Source: Kiritimatiellia bacterium (lineage in GTDB: Bacteria; Verrucomicrobiota; Kiritimatiellia; UBA8416; YA12-FULL-48-11). Taken from it: DNA of 64,000 nucleotides. The first letter of the stretch is position 1. The number at the start of each line of letters is the position of its first letter. The DNA is taken from positions 124,001 to 188,000 of the forward strand of contig JAQUPZ010000007.1 of NCBI GenBank assembly GCA_028716365.1, written 5' to 3'. Below are positions 45,107 through 54,628 of the stretch, piece after piece. A program made the position numbers and the translations under genes. The notes under the pieces are model-generated. The model had not been told where the DNA came from and made no database searches. It saw only the letters and a program-made list of their open reading frames with translations.

Positions 45107-45391
45107 ATGTCGCGTTCTCTAAAAAAAGGTCCTTTTGTTGACGAGAAACTCTTGAAGAAGATTGAGGCGATGAATCGGTCCGGTGATAAACGTCCTGTCA
45201 AGACATGGGCGAGGCGTTCGATGATTGTACCTGAATTTATCGGACATACGATAGCCATACATAATGGCAAACAGCATATATCGATGTTTATAACGGAGAA
45301 TATGGTGGGGCATCGCCTGGGCGAGTTTGCGCCAACACGTATCTTCCGTAAACATGGAGTACACACGGACAAGGTCGTAGCATTGAAATAA
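45107..45391 (+). CDS. rpsS: 30S ribosomal protein S19
   Basis: S19 lies in the 30S head next to S13. It has 94 residues. [39 protein letters not shown] and [13 protein letters not shown] are typical. It begins two bases after rplB. Confidence 0.97.
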   Translation: MSRSLKKGPFVDEKLLKKIEAMNRSGDKRPVKTWARRSMIVPEFIGHTIAIHNGKQHISMFITENMVGHRLGEFAPTRIFRKHGVHTDKVVALK

Positions 45392-45410
45392 AAATGCGGG
45401 GATAGTGATA

Positions 45411-45749
45411 ATGGATGTGATCGCAAAAGCAAAATATGTAAAAATGCCCGCGAGCAAAGTACGGGATCTGGCAGAGCGTATGCGCGGTTTGTCGGTGAGC
45501 GAAGCTTTGAAGGTGACAGATTTCAGCGAAAGAAAAGGTGCATTTCATCTCGGTAAGGTCTTAAAGTCTGCGATTGCCAATGCGGAGAAAAACGCGAAAT
45601 TGACGGCGGCTGATCTGAAAGTGAAGGATGCCATAGTTGATGAAGGTCCGGCAATTAAAAGGTTTTGGCCAAGGCCCAGGGGTACGGTAAGTCCAATCCT
45701 GAGAAGAACGTGCCATATAAAGATAATTTTAACAGACGGTAAGAGCTAA
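45411..45749 (+). CDS. rplV: 50S ribosomal protein L22
   Basis: L22 lines the tunnel and is a macrolide-interaction site. It has 112 residues from the ATG at 45411 (a GTG at 45405 is also in frame). KYVKMPASKVRDLAERMRG and the hairpin RFWPRPRGTVSPILRRTCHI match the family, although the hairpin reads WPRPRG where many bacteria have a P-R-A-x-G-R pattern. Confidence 0.95.
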   Translation: MDVIAKAKYVKMPASKVRDLAERMRGLSVSEALKVTDFSERKGAFHLGKVLKSAIANAEKNAKLTAADLKVKDAIVDEGPAIKRFWPRPRGTVSPILRRTCHIKIILTDGKS

Positions 45750-45782
45750 AAAGTAGTTGTAATTTAAATAAGGAGTCTGCAT

Positions 45783-46463
45783 TTGGGACAAAAGGTAAAT
45801 CCTGTTGGTTTTAGACTCGCTGTTGACAAGAATTGGCGTTCGCGCTGGTTCAGCAGCAAGAAGATGTTCGGTGATCTTCTTATTGAAGACATGGCGATTC
45901 GTACGCTGGTGAGGAATCGTCTGGATAACGCAGCTGTATCCGACATTATCATTGAGCGTTATGCAAACCGCGTAAGAGTTAATATTCACACTGCGCGGCC
46001 GGGGATTGTGATAGGCCGGAAAGGGCAGGATATTGAGAAGATCCGTGCTGAGATAACGAAAATGACCGGCAAAGAAGTGTATGTTGAAATCAAAGAAGTC
46101 AGAGATCCGGACATAAATGCACAACTTGTTGCCGAGAATATTGCGTTACAGGTGTCGAGAAGGGTTTCCTTCAGGCGTGCGATGAAAAGAGCCATCAAGA
46201 TAGCGATGGATTTACGCGTTGAGGGGATCAAAATAAGGGCCAGTGGCCGGCTTGGTGGCGCCGAATTGTCGCGTGTGGAATGGTTCAAGGAAGGGAAGAT
46301 TCCTCTTCATACCTTGAGAGCCAATATTGAGTATGGCTTTGCTGAAGCAGCAACTACGGCCGGCCGGATCGGTGTAAAAGTATGGATTTGCAAGAAGACA
46401 GAGGACCCGACGCAGGGAGAAAGGAAACGCAAGACCAATGCCGCTGATGCCCAAGAGAGTTAA
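45783..46463 (+). CDS. rpsC: 30S ribosomal protein S3
   Basis: S3 forms part of the mRNA entry channel. It has 226 residues. The start is a TTG at 45783 giving the universal [11 protein letters not shown] opening, with AAGGAG at 45770-45775. The KH domain motif [13 protein letters not shown] and [13 protein letters not shown] are clear. Its 3' end overlaps rplP by up to 26 bases. Confidence 0.97.
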   Translation: MGQKVNPVGFRLAVDKNWRSRWFSSKKMFGDLLIEDMAIRTLVRNRLDNAAVSDIIIERYANRVRVNIHTARPGIVIGRKGQDIEKIRAEITKMTGKEVYVEIKEVRDPDINAQLVAENIALQVSRRVSFRRAMKRAIKIAMDLRVEGIKIRASGRLGGAELSRVEWFKEGKIPLHTLRANIEYGFAEAATTAGRIGVKVWICKKTEDPTQGERKRKTNAADAQES

Positions 46464-46848
46464 GCATCGGAAGATGCAAAGGGGCAGCCGTAAAGGAATT
46501 GCCTCGGTAGGAACAAAGCTGGCGTTCGGGGAGTACGGCCTGAAGGCTTTGGACAGGGGTTGGGTGAAGAATATTCAGCTGGAAGCCTGCCGCGTATCGA
46601 TTAACCGTTTCATGAAGCAGAAGGGTAAGATGTGGATCAGGGTGTTCCCTGACAAGCCAATAACCAAAAAGCCCATTGAAACGAGAATGGGCAAAGGCAA
46701 GGGTGATCCGGAGTCCTGGGTTTGTGTGGTAAGGCCGGGAGCGATTCTTTTTGAAATTGGTGGCATGTCGAAACATGCGGCTTGTGAAGCCATGCGTATT
46801 GCCGCGGCAAAGCTGGGTGTGCCGACGAAATTTGTTTCGAGACACTAG
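46438..46848 (+). CDS. rplP: 50S ribosomal protein L16
   Basis: L16 helps position tRNA in the A site. It has 136 residues from the ATG at 46438. A second ATG at 46447 (MPKRVKHRK) is equally plausible, as many L16 proteins begin MLMPKRV or similar. [28 protein letters not shown] and the C-terminal KLGVPTKFV are typical. Confidence 0.96.
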   Translation: MPLMPKRVKHRKMQRGSRKGIASVGTKLAFGEYGLKALDRGWVKNIQLEACRVSINRFMKQKGKMWIRVFPDKPITKKPIETRMGKGKGDPESWVCVVRPGAILFEIGGMSKHAACEAMRIAAAKLGVPTKFVSRH

Positions 46849-46857
46849 TGGTGATTT

Positions 46858-47061
46858 ATGAAGGCAGCAAAGATTAGAGAACATACTGATGAAGAACTGC
46901 AGCAGCTGATGAACGATACAGTTCAGCAGGTTTTTGATTTGCGCGCAAAAAAAGGGACTGGTGATTCGGGGGAGCATCCTTTACGCGTGCGCCTGGTACG
47001 AAGAGAGCTGGCCCGGATAAAGACGATAATCAGAGAACGGGAGCGTAAACGCAATGGTTGA
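46858..47061 (+). CDS. rpmC: 50S ribosomal protein L29
   Basis: L29 is a two-helix protein at the tunnel exit beside L23. It has 67 residues, with LRAKKGTGD in the middle and LVRRELARIKTIIRERER at the end. It overlaps rpsQ by eight bases. Confidence 0.95.
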   Translation: MKAAKIREHTDEELQQLMNDTVQQVFDLRAKKGTGDSGEHPLRVRLVRRELARIKTIIRERERKRNG

Positions 47062-47350
47062 TGTAAAGTCAGATAATCGTGGTGTACGCAAGGAGCGTAA
47101 AGGTGTGGTTGTCAGCAAGAGCGGTGACAAGAGTATTGTTGTACTTGTTGAGACCAGGAAACCCCATGAAGTTTATAGAAAGGTCATGACGCATACGAAG
47201 AAATTATACGTGCATGACGAAAAGAATGAGGCAGCTGTGGGTGACAAGGTGCTGGTTGTTGAGACACGGCCGATGAGTCGCATGAAAAGATGGCGTCTGG
47301 TCGAGGTGCTTGAGAAAGCTGCCAGGAAAGATTTGCAGGGGATAGAATGA
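47054..47350 (+). CDS. rpsQ: 30S ribosomal protein S17
   Basis: S17 is an early 16S-binding OB-fold protein. It has 98 residues with [36 protein letters not shown] and the [18 protein letters not shown] ending. A short Lys/Glu-rich N-terminus precedes the core. It overlaps its neighbours at both ends (8 and 4 bases). Confidence 0.96.
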   Translation: MVDVKSDNRGVRKERKGVVVSKSGDKSIVVLVETRKPHEVYRKVMTHTKKLYVHDEKNEAAVGDKVLVVETRPMSRMKRWRLVEVLEKAARKDLQGIE

Positions 47351-47712
47351 TAACTGAAAGTACATATCTTACAGTAGCGGATAATACAGGAGCCAGAACG
47401 GCGATGTGTTTTCGCGTAATAGGACAAAACAGACATGTTGCATATGTCGGGGATATTATCAGGGTTGCCATCAAGGAAGCTCAGCCCAGGGGTTTGGTTA
47501 AGAAGGGGCAGGTTTGCAGGGCTGTTGTTGTGAGGACCAGCCATCCGATCAGCCGGTCCGATGGAACTTATCTCAGGTTTGATGATAATGCCGCCGTTAT
47601 TGTTGATGATACGTTGAATCCGATTGGATCAAGAATTTTTGGCCCGGTGGCCCGTGAGCTGAGGGATAAAAATTTTATGAAGATCATATCCCTTGCGCCG
47701 GAAGTTATATAG
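47347..47712 (+). CDS. rplN: 50S ribosomal protein L14
   Basis: L14 lies at the subunit interface and binds silencing factor RsfS. It has 121 residues. [37 protein letters not shown] and [24 protein letters not shown] (the usual C-terminus) identify it. It overlaps rpsQ by four bases and starts the spc block. Confidence 0.97.
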   Translation: MITESTYLTVADNTGARTAMCFRVIGQNRHVAYVGDIIRVAIKEAQPRGLVKKGQVCRAVVVRTSHPISRSDGTYLRFDDNAAVIVDDTLNPIGSRIFGPVARELRDKNFMKIISLAPEVI

Positions 47713-47741
47713 CAAATGGGATATTTTCAGGGGAAGAAAAA

Positions 47742-48071
47742 TTGAGTATTCAGAGAATAAAGAAGAATGACATTGTGATTGCCGTATCGGGGGCCATTGT
47801 CGGCAAGTCCGGGAAAGTAATGCAAATATTACCGGGCCGTAACCGGTTAATAGTTGAAGGCGTGAACATGGTAAAAAAATGTTTACGTAAGTCGCAAGAC
47901 CATCCGCAGGGTGGGATCAGTGAGAAGGAAGCATCAATCCCGATATCAAAGGTTATGCTTCTCTGTCCGACCTGCAAGAAAGGTGTCAGAACTGTAAGGG
48001 TGAAGCAGAATGATCAAATGGTTCGAAAATGCAAACGGTGCGGGAACTTATTTGAGGGTTCAGTAAAATGA
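47742..48071 (+). CDS. rplX: 50S ribosomal protein L24 with zinc-type cysteines
   Basis: L24 is an assembly initiator with a KOW domain (KNDIVIAVSGAIVGKSGKV). It has 109 residues. A C-terminal CPTC ... CKRCG four-cysteine cluster probably binds zinc. The start is a TTG at 47742 with AGGGGAAG upstream. It overlaps rplE by four bases. Confidence 0.95.
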   Translation: MSIQRIKKNDIVIAVSGAIVGKSGKVMQILPGRNRLIVEGVNMVKKCLRKSQDHPQGGISEKEASIPISKVMLLCPTCKKGVRTVRVKQNDQMVRKCKRCGNLFEGSVK

Positions 48072-48607
48072 TACCGCGATTGAAGCAGAAATATATCAAT
48101 GAAGTGATACCAAAGATGAAGGACACGCTTGGGATGACGAATCGTCTCAGGATGCCTCGTCTTGTTAAGATCGTTGTGAATATGGGTATTGCGGCCAGTA
48201 AGCAGGATGCCATAAGCAAGTTGATGGGTGATTTAACCAAGATTACCGGGCAGAAACCTGTATCAAACAAGGCCCGGAAGAGCATTTCGAATTTTAAGGT
48301 TCGTGAAGGCATGATTGTAGGCGCAAAGGTGACACTGCGAGGTGACAGGATGTATGAATTCCTGGATCGTCTTTTAAGTGTGGCTTTACCGAGAATCAGG
48401 GATTTTCGAGGAGTATCTCCGACGGCTTTTGACGGGCGTGGCAGTTACACGCTTGGGGTTAAGGAACAGACGGTATTCCCTGAAATTGATCCCAACACTG
48501 TTACCGTGACTCAGGGAATGGATATTACAATTGTAACTACCGCGCGTAACAATGATGAAGCGCGTGAGATGTTGAAGCTGCTTGGGATGCCTTTCTCAGG
48601 CAAATAG
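48068..48607 (+). CDS. rplE: 50S ribosomal protein L5
   Basis: L5 binds 5S rRNA and touches S13 across the subunit bridge. It has 179 residues with VKIVVNMGIAASKQD, ITGQKPVSNKARKSISNFKVR and the DFRGVSPTAFDGRGSYTLGV segment, ending in EAREMLKLLGMPF. Confidence 0.97.
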   Translation: MIPRLKQKYINEVIPKMKDTLGMTNRLRMPRLVKIVVNMGIAASKQDAISKLMGDLTKITGQKPVSNKARKSISNFKVREGMIVGAKVTLRGDRMYEFLDRLLSVALPRIRDFRGVSPTAFDGRGSYTLGVKEQTVFPEIDPNTVTVTQGMDITIVTTARNNDEAREMLKLLGMPFSGK

Positions 48608-48622
48608 CAGGAGGCTGTGGAA

Positions 48623-48808
48623 TTGGCTAAGAAATCACAGATTGCGGAAGCGAAGCGTAAGCCGAAATTCGGGACTCGTAAATATAACCGTTGTAATCGT
48701 TGCGGCAGGCGGCATTCGTTCATGGGAAAATTCAAGTTATGCCGTCTGTGTTTCAGGGAACTGGCCGTTTCCGGCCAGATTCCGGGTATTGTGAAGGCTA
48801 GCTGGTAG
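48623..48808 (+). CDS. rpsN: 30S ribosomal protein S14, zinc-binding type
   Basis: This is a 61-residue type Z S14. Two CxxC pairs (CNRCG, CRLC) bind zinc, and the ending IPGIVKASW is diagnostic. The TTG at 48623 is chosen because AGGAGG at 48609-48614 sits eight bases before it. The in-frame GTG at 48617 is too close to that SD. This gives the standard [15 protein letters not shown] opening and the usual family length. Confidence 0.96.
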   Translation: MAKKSQIAEAKRKPKFGTRKYNRCNRCGRRHSFMGKFKLCRLCFRELAVSGQIPGIVKASW

Positions 48809-48821
48809 TATCGGAGAGTAT

Positions 48822-49220
48822 ATGAATTTGACGGATCCAATTGCTGATATGTTGACACGAGTTCGGAATGCGCACCAGGCTGGACTTGAGACTGTAGAGA
48901 TGGGGCATTCAAAAATGAAGGGTGAGGTAGCCCGTGTACTGAAGAAGGAAGGTTATATCAAAGATTATGTGGTTGAGGGTGGAAGCAAGAAAAAGATCCT
49001 GCGCATATACCTGAAGTATACCGAAGACCATGAACCAGTTATACGCGGATTGAAAAGAAAGAGCAAACCAGGTTTGCGTTTATATAGTGGAGCAAAACAA
49101 ATACCTAAGGTCCTGGGAGGCATGGGTGTGGTGGTTGTAAGTACTCCTCTTGGTATTATGTCGGGCAAAGAAGCAATCAAACGTGGTGTAGGTGGAGAAA
49201 TTGTCTGTCTAGTTTGGTAA
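48822..49220 (+). CDS. rpsH: 30S ribosomal protein S8
   Basis: S8 is a central 16S-binding protein and the translational repressor of the spc operon in E. coli. It has 132 residues: DPIADMLTRVRNAHQAG, the KSKPGLRLYSGAKQIPKVL middle, and the C-terminal STPLGIMSGKEAIKRGVGGE motif. Confidence 0.97.
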   Translation: MNLTDPIADMLTRVRNAHQAGLETVEMGHSKMKGEVARVLKKEGYIKDYVVEGGSKKKILRIYLKYTEDHEPVIRGLKRKSKPGLRLYSGAKQIPKVLGGMGVVVVSTPLGIMSGKEAIKRGVGGEIVCLVW

Positions 49221-49267
49221 AATTTAACATGAGGCCGTTAATGGCCAAATTGATTCTGGAGTGAAGA

Positions 49268-49798
49268 ATGTCAAGAGTAGGACAAAAACCAGTAGAGATA
49301 CCGTCAGGTGTTACTGTTACGGTCAACGGTTCGGATGTTCGCGTGAAGGGGGCCAAGGCAGAATTAACCATGGCCATGCCGTCCGGAGTTTCCGCAACTG
49401 TTGAAGGCGCAAAAGTAATTGTAAAAATTGACGATATTGAAAAGGGTAATTTGCACGGACTTACAAGAACGCTCATCGCGAACATGATCGAGGGTGTTAC
49501 GAAGGGATACAGCAAGGAGCTTGAGATTCAGGGGGTAGGTTTCAAGGCCGCTCTGCAGGGGCAAAAGCTCCAAATGTCGCTTGGTTTCCCGAAGCCTGTT
49601 GAATATACAGTCCCTGATGGAATAAAGATTGTGGTGACGGAAGGTACTGCCATTGTTGTCAGCGGGGCTGATAAACAGCAGGTGGGGGACGTGTCTGCGA
49701 GAATACGTTCTTATTTCCCGGCAGAACCTTACAAGGGCAAAGGAATACGTTTCAAGGGTGAATACGTAAGGCGAAAAGTCGGCAAGACGGTTGCCTGA
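49268..49798 (+). CDS. rplF: 50S ribosomal protein L6
   Basis: L6 stabilises the GTPase-associated region. It has 176 residues: SRVGQKPVEIPSGVTV at the N-terminus, the central VTKGYSKELEIQGVGFKA, and the C-terminal EPYKGKGIRFKGEYVRRKVG motif. Confidence 0.97.
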   Translation: MSRVGQKPVEIPSGVTVTVNGSDVRVKGAKAELTMAMPSGVSATVEGAKVIVKIDDIEKGNLHGLTRTLIANMIEGVTKGYSKELEIQGVGFKAALQGQKLQMSLGFPKPVEYTVPDGIKIVVTEGTAIVVSGADKQQVGDVSARIRSYFPAEPYKGKGIRFKGEYVRRKVGKTVA

Positions 49799-49816
49799 TG
49801 ATGTTCAGGAATTATC

Positions 49817-50185
49817 ATGAAATATGACAGTAGAAAAGAACGCAGGGTGCTCAGGCATCTGCGTATCAGAGCAAAAGTAAATGGAACGGCTGAGCGTCCC
49901 AGGATGGCGATAATGGTTTCGAACAAGCACATTCACGTTCAGTTCATAGATGATGAGAAGGGTGTCACAATCGCATCTCTTTCCACTGAAGGACATGAGA
50001 AAAAGAAGAATCTGGCATCGGCCAGTCTGCTGGGAAATAGAGCCGTGGAAGTGGCACGTGAAAAAGGAATTAAACAGGTTATTGTAGACCGTGGCGGATA
50101 TAAATTCCATGGCCGTGTGAAAGCGGTGGTGGATGCGGTGGTTAAGGCCGGCCTGGTGGCCGGTGCTACTACGGAGGAAAAGTGA
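49817..50185 (+). CDS. rplR: 50S ribosomal protein L18
   Basis: L18 binds 5S rRNA. It has 122 residues: [34 protein letters not shown], and the C-terminal [18 protein letters not shown]. It overlaps rpsE by four bases. Confidence 0.97.
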   Translation: MKYDSRKERRVLRHLRIRAKVNGTAERPRMAIMVSNKHIHVQFIDDEKGVTIASLSTEGHEKKKNLASASLLGNRAVEVAREKGIKQVIVDRGGYKFHGRVKAVVDAVVKAGLVAGATTEEK

Positions 50186-50700
50186 GTTCAATAGTTGAAG
50201 ATACAATTCTCCAATTGGATCCCGAAGGGCAGGGACAATCAGAACTGGAAGAACGCGTGGTATTTGTAAACCGCTGTGCCAAGGTGGTTAAAGGCGGGCG
50301 ACGTTTCAGTTTCAGTGCTGTTGTTGTGGTTGGTGACCATCATGGCCGGGTAGGATATGGGTTCGGGAAAGCCAATGAGGTTGCTGATGCCATCCGTAAA
50401 GGCGGCGAATCGGCGAAGAAAATGATGTTTAACGTTAAAATGAAGGGTAAGACTATTCCTCATGAAGTCACAGGAGAATGTGATGGCGGGGTGGTTCTTC
50501 TTCGTCCCGCTGCTCCTGGCACAGGTGTTATTGCCGGGGGTGGGGTACGTGCGGTCCTGGATTTGGCAGGTATCAGGGATGTTCTTGCGAAGTCTCTGGG
50601 AAGTTCGAACAGGTTGAATGTAGTCAAAGCAACAGTTGATGCGCTTAAGAAACTGCGTTCGAGGGAAGAAATTGCCAGTGCGCGCCATGTTGAATTGTAA
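50182..50700 (+). CDS. rpsE: 30S ribosomal protein S5
   Basis: S5 helps decoding fidelity and spectinomycin binding. It has 172 residues, GTG start. The N-terminal RNA-binding fold includes [20 protein letters not shown] and [13 protein letters not shown], and the C-terminal half has [20 protein letters not shown] and [14 protein letters not shown]. rpmD (L30) does not follow it, as it does in many bacteria. Confidence 0.97.
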   Translation: MSSIVEDTILQLDPEGQGQSELEERVVFVNRCAKVVKGGRRFSFSAVVVVGDHHGRVGYGFGKANEVADAIRKGGESAKKMMFNVKMKGKTIPHEVTGECDGGVVLLRPAAPGTGVIAGGGVRAVLDLAGIRDVLAKSLGSSNRLNVVKATVDALKKLRSREEIASARHVEL

Positions 50701-50712
50701 AGGGTGTTAACA

Positions 50713-51159
50713 ATGGATCTTACTTCGTTAAAAAATACGCCGGGTGCCAGGCATCGCAGAATGCGTGTAGGTCGCGGCGGCGGGTCAGGCAAGGGGAAAA
50801 CCTGCGGCAGGGGACACAAGGGACAGATGGCCAGAAAGGGCCATAAGCACAAAAGCGGTTTTGAAGGTGGTCAGATGAAACTCATTCGCCGCATACCCAA
50901 GCGGGGATTCAAGAGCATGGAGTTGCTCGGATATCTTGCAGTTAATCTGGCTGATCTCGAAAAATTTGATGAAGGTACGGAAATCACCGAGTCGGTTCTC
51001 AAGGCCAGCGGGCTGGCAAAAGGAATCCACAAAGGTGTAAAAATCCTTGGAAATGGCGAAATAAACAAGAAGCTTACCGTCAAGGTTCATGCATTCAGCG
51101 CCAGTGCCAAGGCCAAGATTGAAAAAGCCGGCGGTGTTTGTGAGGTCGTAACAGCCTGA
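50713..51159 (+). CDS. rplO: 50S ribosomal protein L15
   Basis: L15 is a late-assembly 50S protein. It has 148 residues from the ATG at 50713 (a GTG at 50704 is in frame but lacks an SD). The N-terminus is Gly/Lys/Arg-rich (RVGRGGGSGKGKTCGRGHKG) with GFEGGQMKLIRRIPKRGF after it. Its stop overlaps the secY start by one base. Confidence 0.96.
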   Translation: MDLTSLKNTPGARHRRMRVGRGGGSGKGKTCGRGHKGQMARKGHKHKSGFEGGQMKLIRRIPKRGFKSMELLGYLAVNLADLEKFDEGTEITESVLKASGLAKGIHKGVKILGNGEINKKLTVKVHAFSASAKAKIEKAGGVCEVVTA

Positions 51160-52505
51160 TGCTATCTGCGTTTTCAAATTCTCTCAAAATTCCGGAACTC
51201 AGACAGAGAATTTTCTTCACACTGGGTATGGTTTTTGTCTGTCGGCTTATCGAAGCAGTGCCAACCCCTGGTATTGATCCGGGCGCGCTTCAGCGTGTTA
51301 TTGCCGAAATTGACCGGCAGGTTGGCGGTGGTTTCCTGAGTTTTATCGACCTGTTCAGTGGAGGCGCCCTCAGCAGATGTGCCGTTGGTGCTTTAGGTAT
51401 CATGCCGTATATCAGTGCATCTATTATTCTCCAGATGATGACGGCTATCATTCCGACCCTGGAACGTTTGGCGCGTGAAGGTGACACCGGTCGTCAGAAG
51501 CTCTCCCAGTATACGCGTTATCTCACGATTGTAATATGCGCGATCCAGGGATTTGTTCTTGCGCTGACACTCGAAAGACCGGGTTCGCTGGGAATCAATG
51601 AAATTCTTGTTCCCAGTCCGGGTTGGGAATTCCGGATAATGACTGTGATTGCGCAGATCGCCGGCACCATGTTGATGATGTGGATAGGAGAGCAGATAAC
51701 CGAACGCGGCATTGGAAATGGAATTTCCCTGGTTATAACTGTCAACATTGTAAGTCGTCTTCCCAGCGCTGTATTTGCGGCGATTAAGATGTTCACGCCT
51801 GTCGAAGGTGTTGCGCAGTTCACAATATTCCATCTCATAGGTCTTGTAGTGATGTTCTTCCTCGTCGTGGCGGCGACGATTTCGTTGACGCAGGCGCAGA
51901 GGAAAATCCCGATAAACACAACAAAAAGAGTTATCGGGCGGAAAGTTTATGGCGGTCAAAATACATATATGCCTTTGCGGGTTAATTATTCCGGTGTCAT
52001 GCCGATCATCTTTTCTTCCGTAATGCTGGCGTTCCCTGCGGCGATCTTGAGACAGATGCCATGGGATTTTGCCAAGACGCTGGGCGTGGCATTCAACATA
52101 GGTGAACCGCTTTATGTGACGACGGATGCCCTGTTGATACTTTTCTTTTCCTATTTCTGGGTTGCAACACAGTTCAACCCGTTACAGATAGCGGATGATT
52201 TAAAGAGGAATGGCGGCTATGTGCCCGGTATCAGGCCCGGTCGTCCAACAGGGGAATATCTGGACAAGACAATGACGCGCATTACCCTGATAGGCGCAAT
52301 TTTTCTAACGGCAATTGCAATAATGCCTTCAATAATGGCAAGACAGTTTGCAGTGCCGTGGCTGGTTGCATCTTTCTTTGGCGGAACGAGTTTGCTGATC
52401 ATTGTTGGTGTGATTCTTGATACCATGCGCCAGGTTGAGTCTCACCTTCTCATGAGGAACTATGACGGTTTCCTGAGAAAAGGCAAGTTGCGCTCGCGCA
52501 GATAA
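51159..52505 (+). CDS. secY: Preprotein translocase subunit SecY
   Basis: This is the 448-residue, ten-helix channel of the Sec translocon, which works with SecE encoded earlier in the window. LRQRIFFTLGMVFVCRL, LGIMPYISASIILQMM, ERGIGNGISLVI and the cytoplasmic GGYVPGIRPGRPTGEYLD loop are diagnostic. It is coupled to rplO by a one-base overlap. Confidence 0.98.
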   Translation: MLSAFSNSLKIPELRQRIFFTLGMVFVCRLIEAVPTPGIDPGALQRVIAEIDRQVGGGFLSFIDLFSGGALSRCAVGALGIMPYISASIILQMMTAIIPTLERLAREGDTGRQKLSQYTRYLTIVICAIQGFVLALTLERPGSLGINEILVPSPGWEFRIMTVIAQIAGTMLMMWIGEQITERGIGNGISLVITVNIVSRLPSAVFAAIKMFTPVEGVAQFTIFHLIGLVVMFFLVVAATISLTQAQRKIPINTTKRVIGRKVYGGQNTYMPLRVNYSGVMPIIFSSVMLAFPAAILRQMPWDFAKTLGVAFNIGEPLYVTTDALLILFFSYFWVATQFNPLQIADDLKRNGGYVPGIRPGRPTGEYLDKTMTRITLIGAIFLTAIAIMPSIMARQFAVPWLVASFFGGTSLLIIVGVILDTMRQVESHLLMRNYDGFLRKGKLRSRR

Positions 52506-52525
52506 TTTAATCGAAAGGTTTTATT

Positions 52526-53170
52526 ATGAAAGCAATTATATTATTCGGGGCTCCAGGTTCGGGCAAAGGAACCGTAGCTGAAAGAATAAAGGCAGTGACT
52601 GGCTACATCCATATTTCTACGGGTGATATGCTGCGTGCAGCAGTGAAGAATGGTACAGCCGTTGGCCGTGAAGCCGAAGCGTACATGAAGCGCGGAGAAC
52701 TTGTGCCGGACGAGGTTATCATAAAACTTGTCGAGGAAAGACTGGATAAAGGCGGGCCTGAAGATCTGTATATGTTCGATGGTTTCCCCAGAACCGTACC
52801 TCAGTCTGAATTGCTGGAGAAAAGCCTGGGCCGACGGGGCGGTAAGGTCACCCATGTTCTTTTTCTTGATACACCCAGGGATGTGTTGTTACAGCGCCTT
52901 ACCGGTCGACGTACCTGCCGGAAGTGCGGATGGAACTGCCATATTGTGAATCTTCCGCCGAAGAAATCCGGAATATGCAATTTGTGCGGTGGCGAACTTT
53001 ATCAGCGGCCTGATGATCAGGAGGCAACGATTGTAAACAGGCTTGAAGTTTACAACAAGCAGACTGAGAGTCTTATTGCGCGATACGACAGGCAAAAAGT
53101 TCTTGTAAAAGTAAATTCAAACCAGAAGGTTGATAAGCTTGTAGAGGATATACGGCAAATCCTCAAATGA
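52526..53170 (+). CDS. adk: Adenylate kinase with zinc-type LID
   Basis: Adk interconverts 2 ADP with ATP and AMP. It has 214 residues. P-loop FGAPGSGKGT is at about 6-15, followed by HISTGDMLRAA and FDGFPRTVPQ. The LID carries four cysteines (CRKCG, then CNLCG), as in zinc-containing adenylate kinases. It sits between secY and map as in many bacteria. Confidence 0.97.
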   Translation: MKAIILFGAPGSGKGTVAERIKAVTGYIHISTGDMLRAAVKNGTAVGREAEAYMKRGELVPDEVIIKLVEERLDKGGPEDLYMFDGFPRTVPQSELLEKSLGRRGGKVTHVLFLDTPRDVLLQRLTGRRTCRKCGWNCHIVNLPPKKSGICNLCGGELYQRPDDQEATIVNRLEVYNKQTESLIARYDRQKVLVKVNSNQKVDKLVEDIRQILK

Positions 53171-53225
53171 GGGCAGCCTGCGGCACATCCCCAGGTGGTG
53201 ATGCCGGGTATGTGGCTGAAGAGAA

Positions 53226-53969
53226 ATGATTGTTATAAAAAGTGCTGCCGAAATCGAGCGGATGAGGACAAGCGGGCATTTGGCTGCTGTAGTTCGTGAT
53301 GATGTTGCAGCTAAAGTGAGTCCCGGTATTACGACCATGGAGTTGTCGGAGTATGCCGGAGAGTTGATGAAAAAGCTTGGTGCTGAGAGTGCCTTCAAGG
53401 GGTACAGGGGATATCCCGGGAATATCTGTATATCGGTGAATGATGCAGTTGTACATGGTATTCCGGATCAGAGGCATATCCAGCTTGGCGATATTGTAAG
53501 TATAGATGTTGGGGTCAAGTATGAGGGATTTATAGGGGATACGGCTTTGACTGTGATGGTTGGAGTTACTGATCCTGAAGTTTTGAGATTGGTAAAGACA
53601 ACTGAGAAATCGCTTGAAGCAGGCATTGCAGCAGCGCTTTCGGGCAAAAGGGTGTCGGATATATCGAATGCTGTCGAAAAGACTGTTACAGGTGCCGGTT
53701 TTTCGGTGGTACGGGATTTTGTCGGGCATGGGGTCGGCAGGCAAATGCATGAAGATCCTCAAATTCCGAATTTCGGACCTCCGGGACGGGGTGCTGTTTT
53801 GAAGCCTGGTATGACTTTTGCAATTGAACCGATGGTGAATCAGGGGGGTGCGGAAGTAGAGGTACAGGCCGACGGTTGGACAGTTTTGACGCGTGACAGA
53901 AAGTTGTCAGCTCATTTTGAACATACTGTTGCCATTACGGAGGGTTTAGCGCAGATTTTAACTATTTAA
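53226..53969 (+). CDS. map: Methionine aminopeptidase, type I
   Basis: Map removes initiator methionine. It has 247 residues. The N-terminus is KSAAEIERMRTSGHLAA. The metal ligands lie in SIDVGVKYEGFIGDTALTV (two Asp), the GHGVGRQMHEDP His, FAIEPMVNQGG (Glu) and HFEHTVAITE (Glu). It has no N-terminal zinc or SH3-binding extension. A short imperfect hairpin lies between adk and map. The infA gene that often follows map is missing here. Confidence 0.97.
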   Translation: MIVIKSAAEIERMRTSGHLAAVVRDDVAAKVSPGITTMELSEYAGELMKKLGAESAFKGYRGYPGNICISVNDAVVHGIPDQRHIQLGDIVSIDVGVKYEGFIGDTALTVMVGVTDPEVLRLVKTTEKSLEAGIAAALSGKRVSDISNAVEKTVTGAGFSVVRDFVGHGVGRQMHEDPQIPNFGPPGRGAVLKPGMTFAIEPMVNQGGAEVEVQADGWTVLTRDRKLSAHFEHTVAITEGLAQILTI

Positions 53970-54050
53970 GCGGAAAGTTGATTTTCTTCTGGACTTTATA
54001 TTTTGGGGATACTACAGTTCGACTTTTTTGTATGCCAATGGGGATAAACG

Positions 54051-54164
54051 GTGAAAGTAAGAAGTTCTGTAAGGCGAATATGTGAGAGGTGCAAGATTGT
54101 GCGCCGCAAGGGGATTGTACGGGTAATTTGTACAAATCCGCGTCATAAACAGAGTCAAGGTTAG
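54051..54164 (+). CDS. rpmJ: 50S ribosomal protein L36
   Basis: This is a 37-residue zinc-ribbon protein. It reads [20 protein letters not shown] then [16 protein letters not shown], with ligands Cys11, Cys14, Cys27 and His32. The start is a GTG at 54051, and GGGGA at 54040-54044 serves as SD. It follows map by 81 bases and precedes rpsM. Confidence 0.95.
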   Translation: MKVRSSVRRICERCKIVRRKGIVRVICTNPRHKQSQG

Positions 54165-54192
54165 ATCCTGATTTCTGCAGGGAGAAGTAATT

Positions 54193-54600
54193 ATGCCGAG
54201 GTTGGTGGGTGTTGATATTCCGGGAAAAAAGCGAATAAATATCGCATTACGTTACATTTATGGGATCGGGCCTGCCAAGGCGGATCAGATTGTTGCGGAA
54301 TCTAAAATTGATCCGGCAAAGAAAGCAGATGACCTTACACCTGATGAGTTAAGAGTCCTGATCGGGATAATACAATCGGGGTACCGTGTTGAAGGGGATC
54401 TCAGGCGTGAAGTAACCCAGAATATCAGGCGGCTCATCAGCATAGGCAGTTATCGCGGGCTACGCCATCGCAAAGGACTGCCGGTACGTGGACAGCGAAC
54501 AAGTACAAATGCCAGAACACGAAAAGGTCCGCGCCGTACAGTTGGTGCGGTTCGCAGCAAGGAAGTGCGTACGGCTTTAAAATCCGATAAAGAAGACTAA
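54193..54600 (+). CDS. rpsM: 30S ribosomal protein S13
   Basis: S13 forms bridges to the 50S subunit. It has 135 residues: [34 protein letters not shown], and the basic C-terminal [20 protein letters not shown]. The tail is about 10 residues longer than in E. coli, ending in KSDKED. Confidence 0.97.
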   Translation: MPRLVGVDIPGKKRINIALRYIYGIGPAKADQIVAESKIDPAKKADDLTPDELRVLIGIIQSGYRVEGDLRREVTQNIRRLISIGSYRGLRHRKGLPVRGQRTSTNARTRKGPRRTVGAVRSKEVRTALKSDKED

Positions 54601-54628
54601 GTAATTTCAAGAGAGGCTCCGGACAGAT

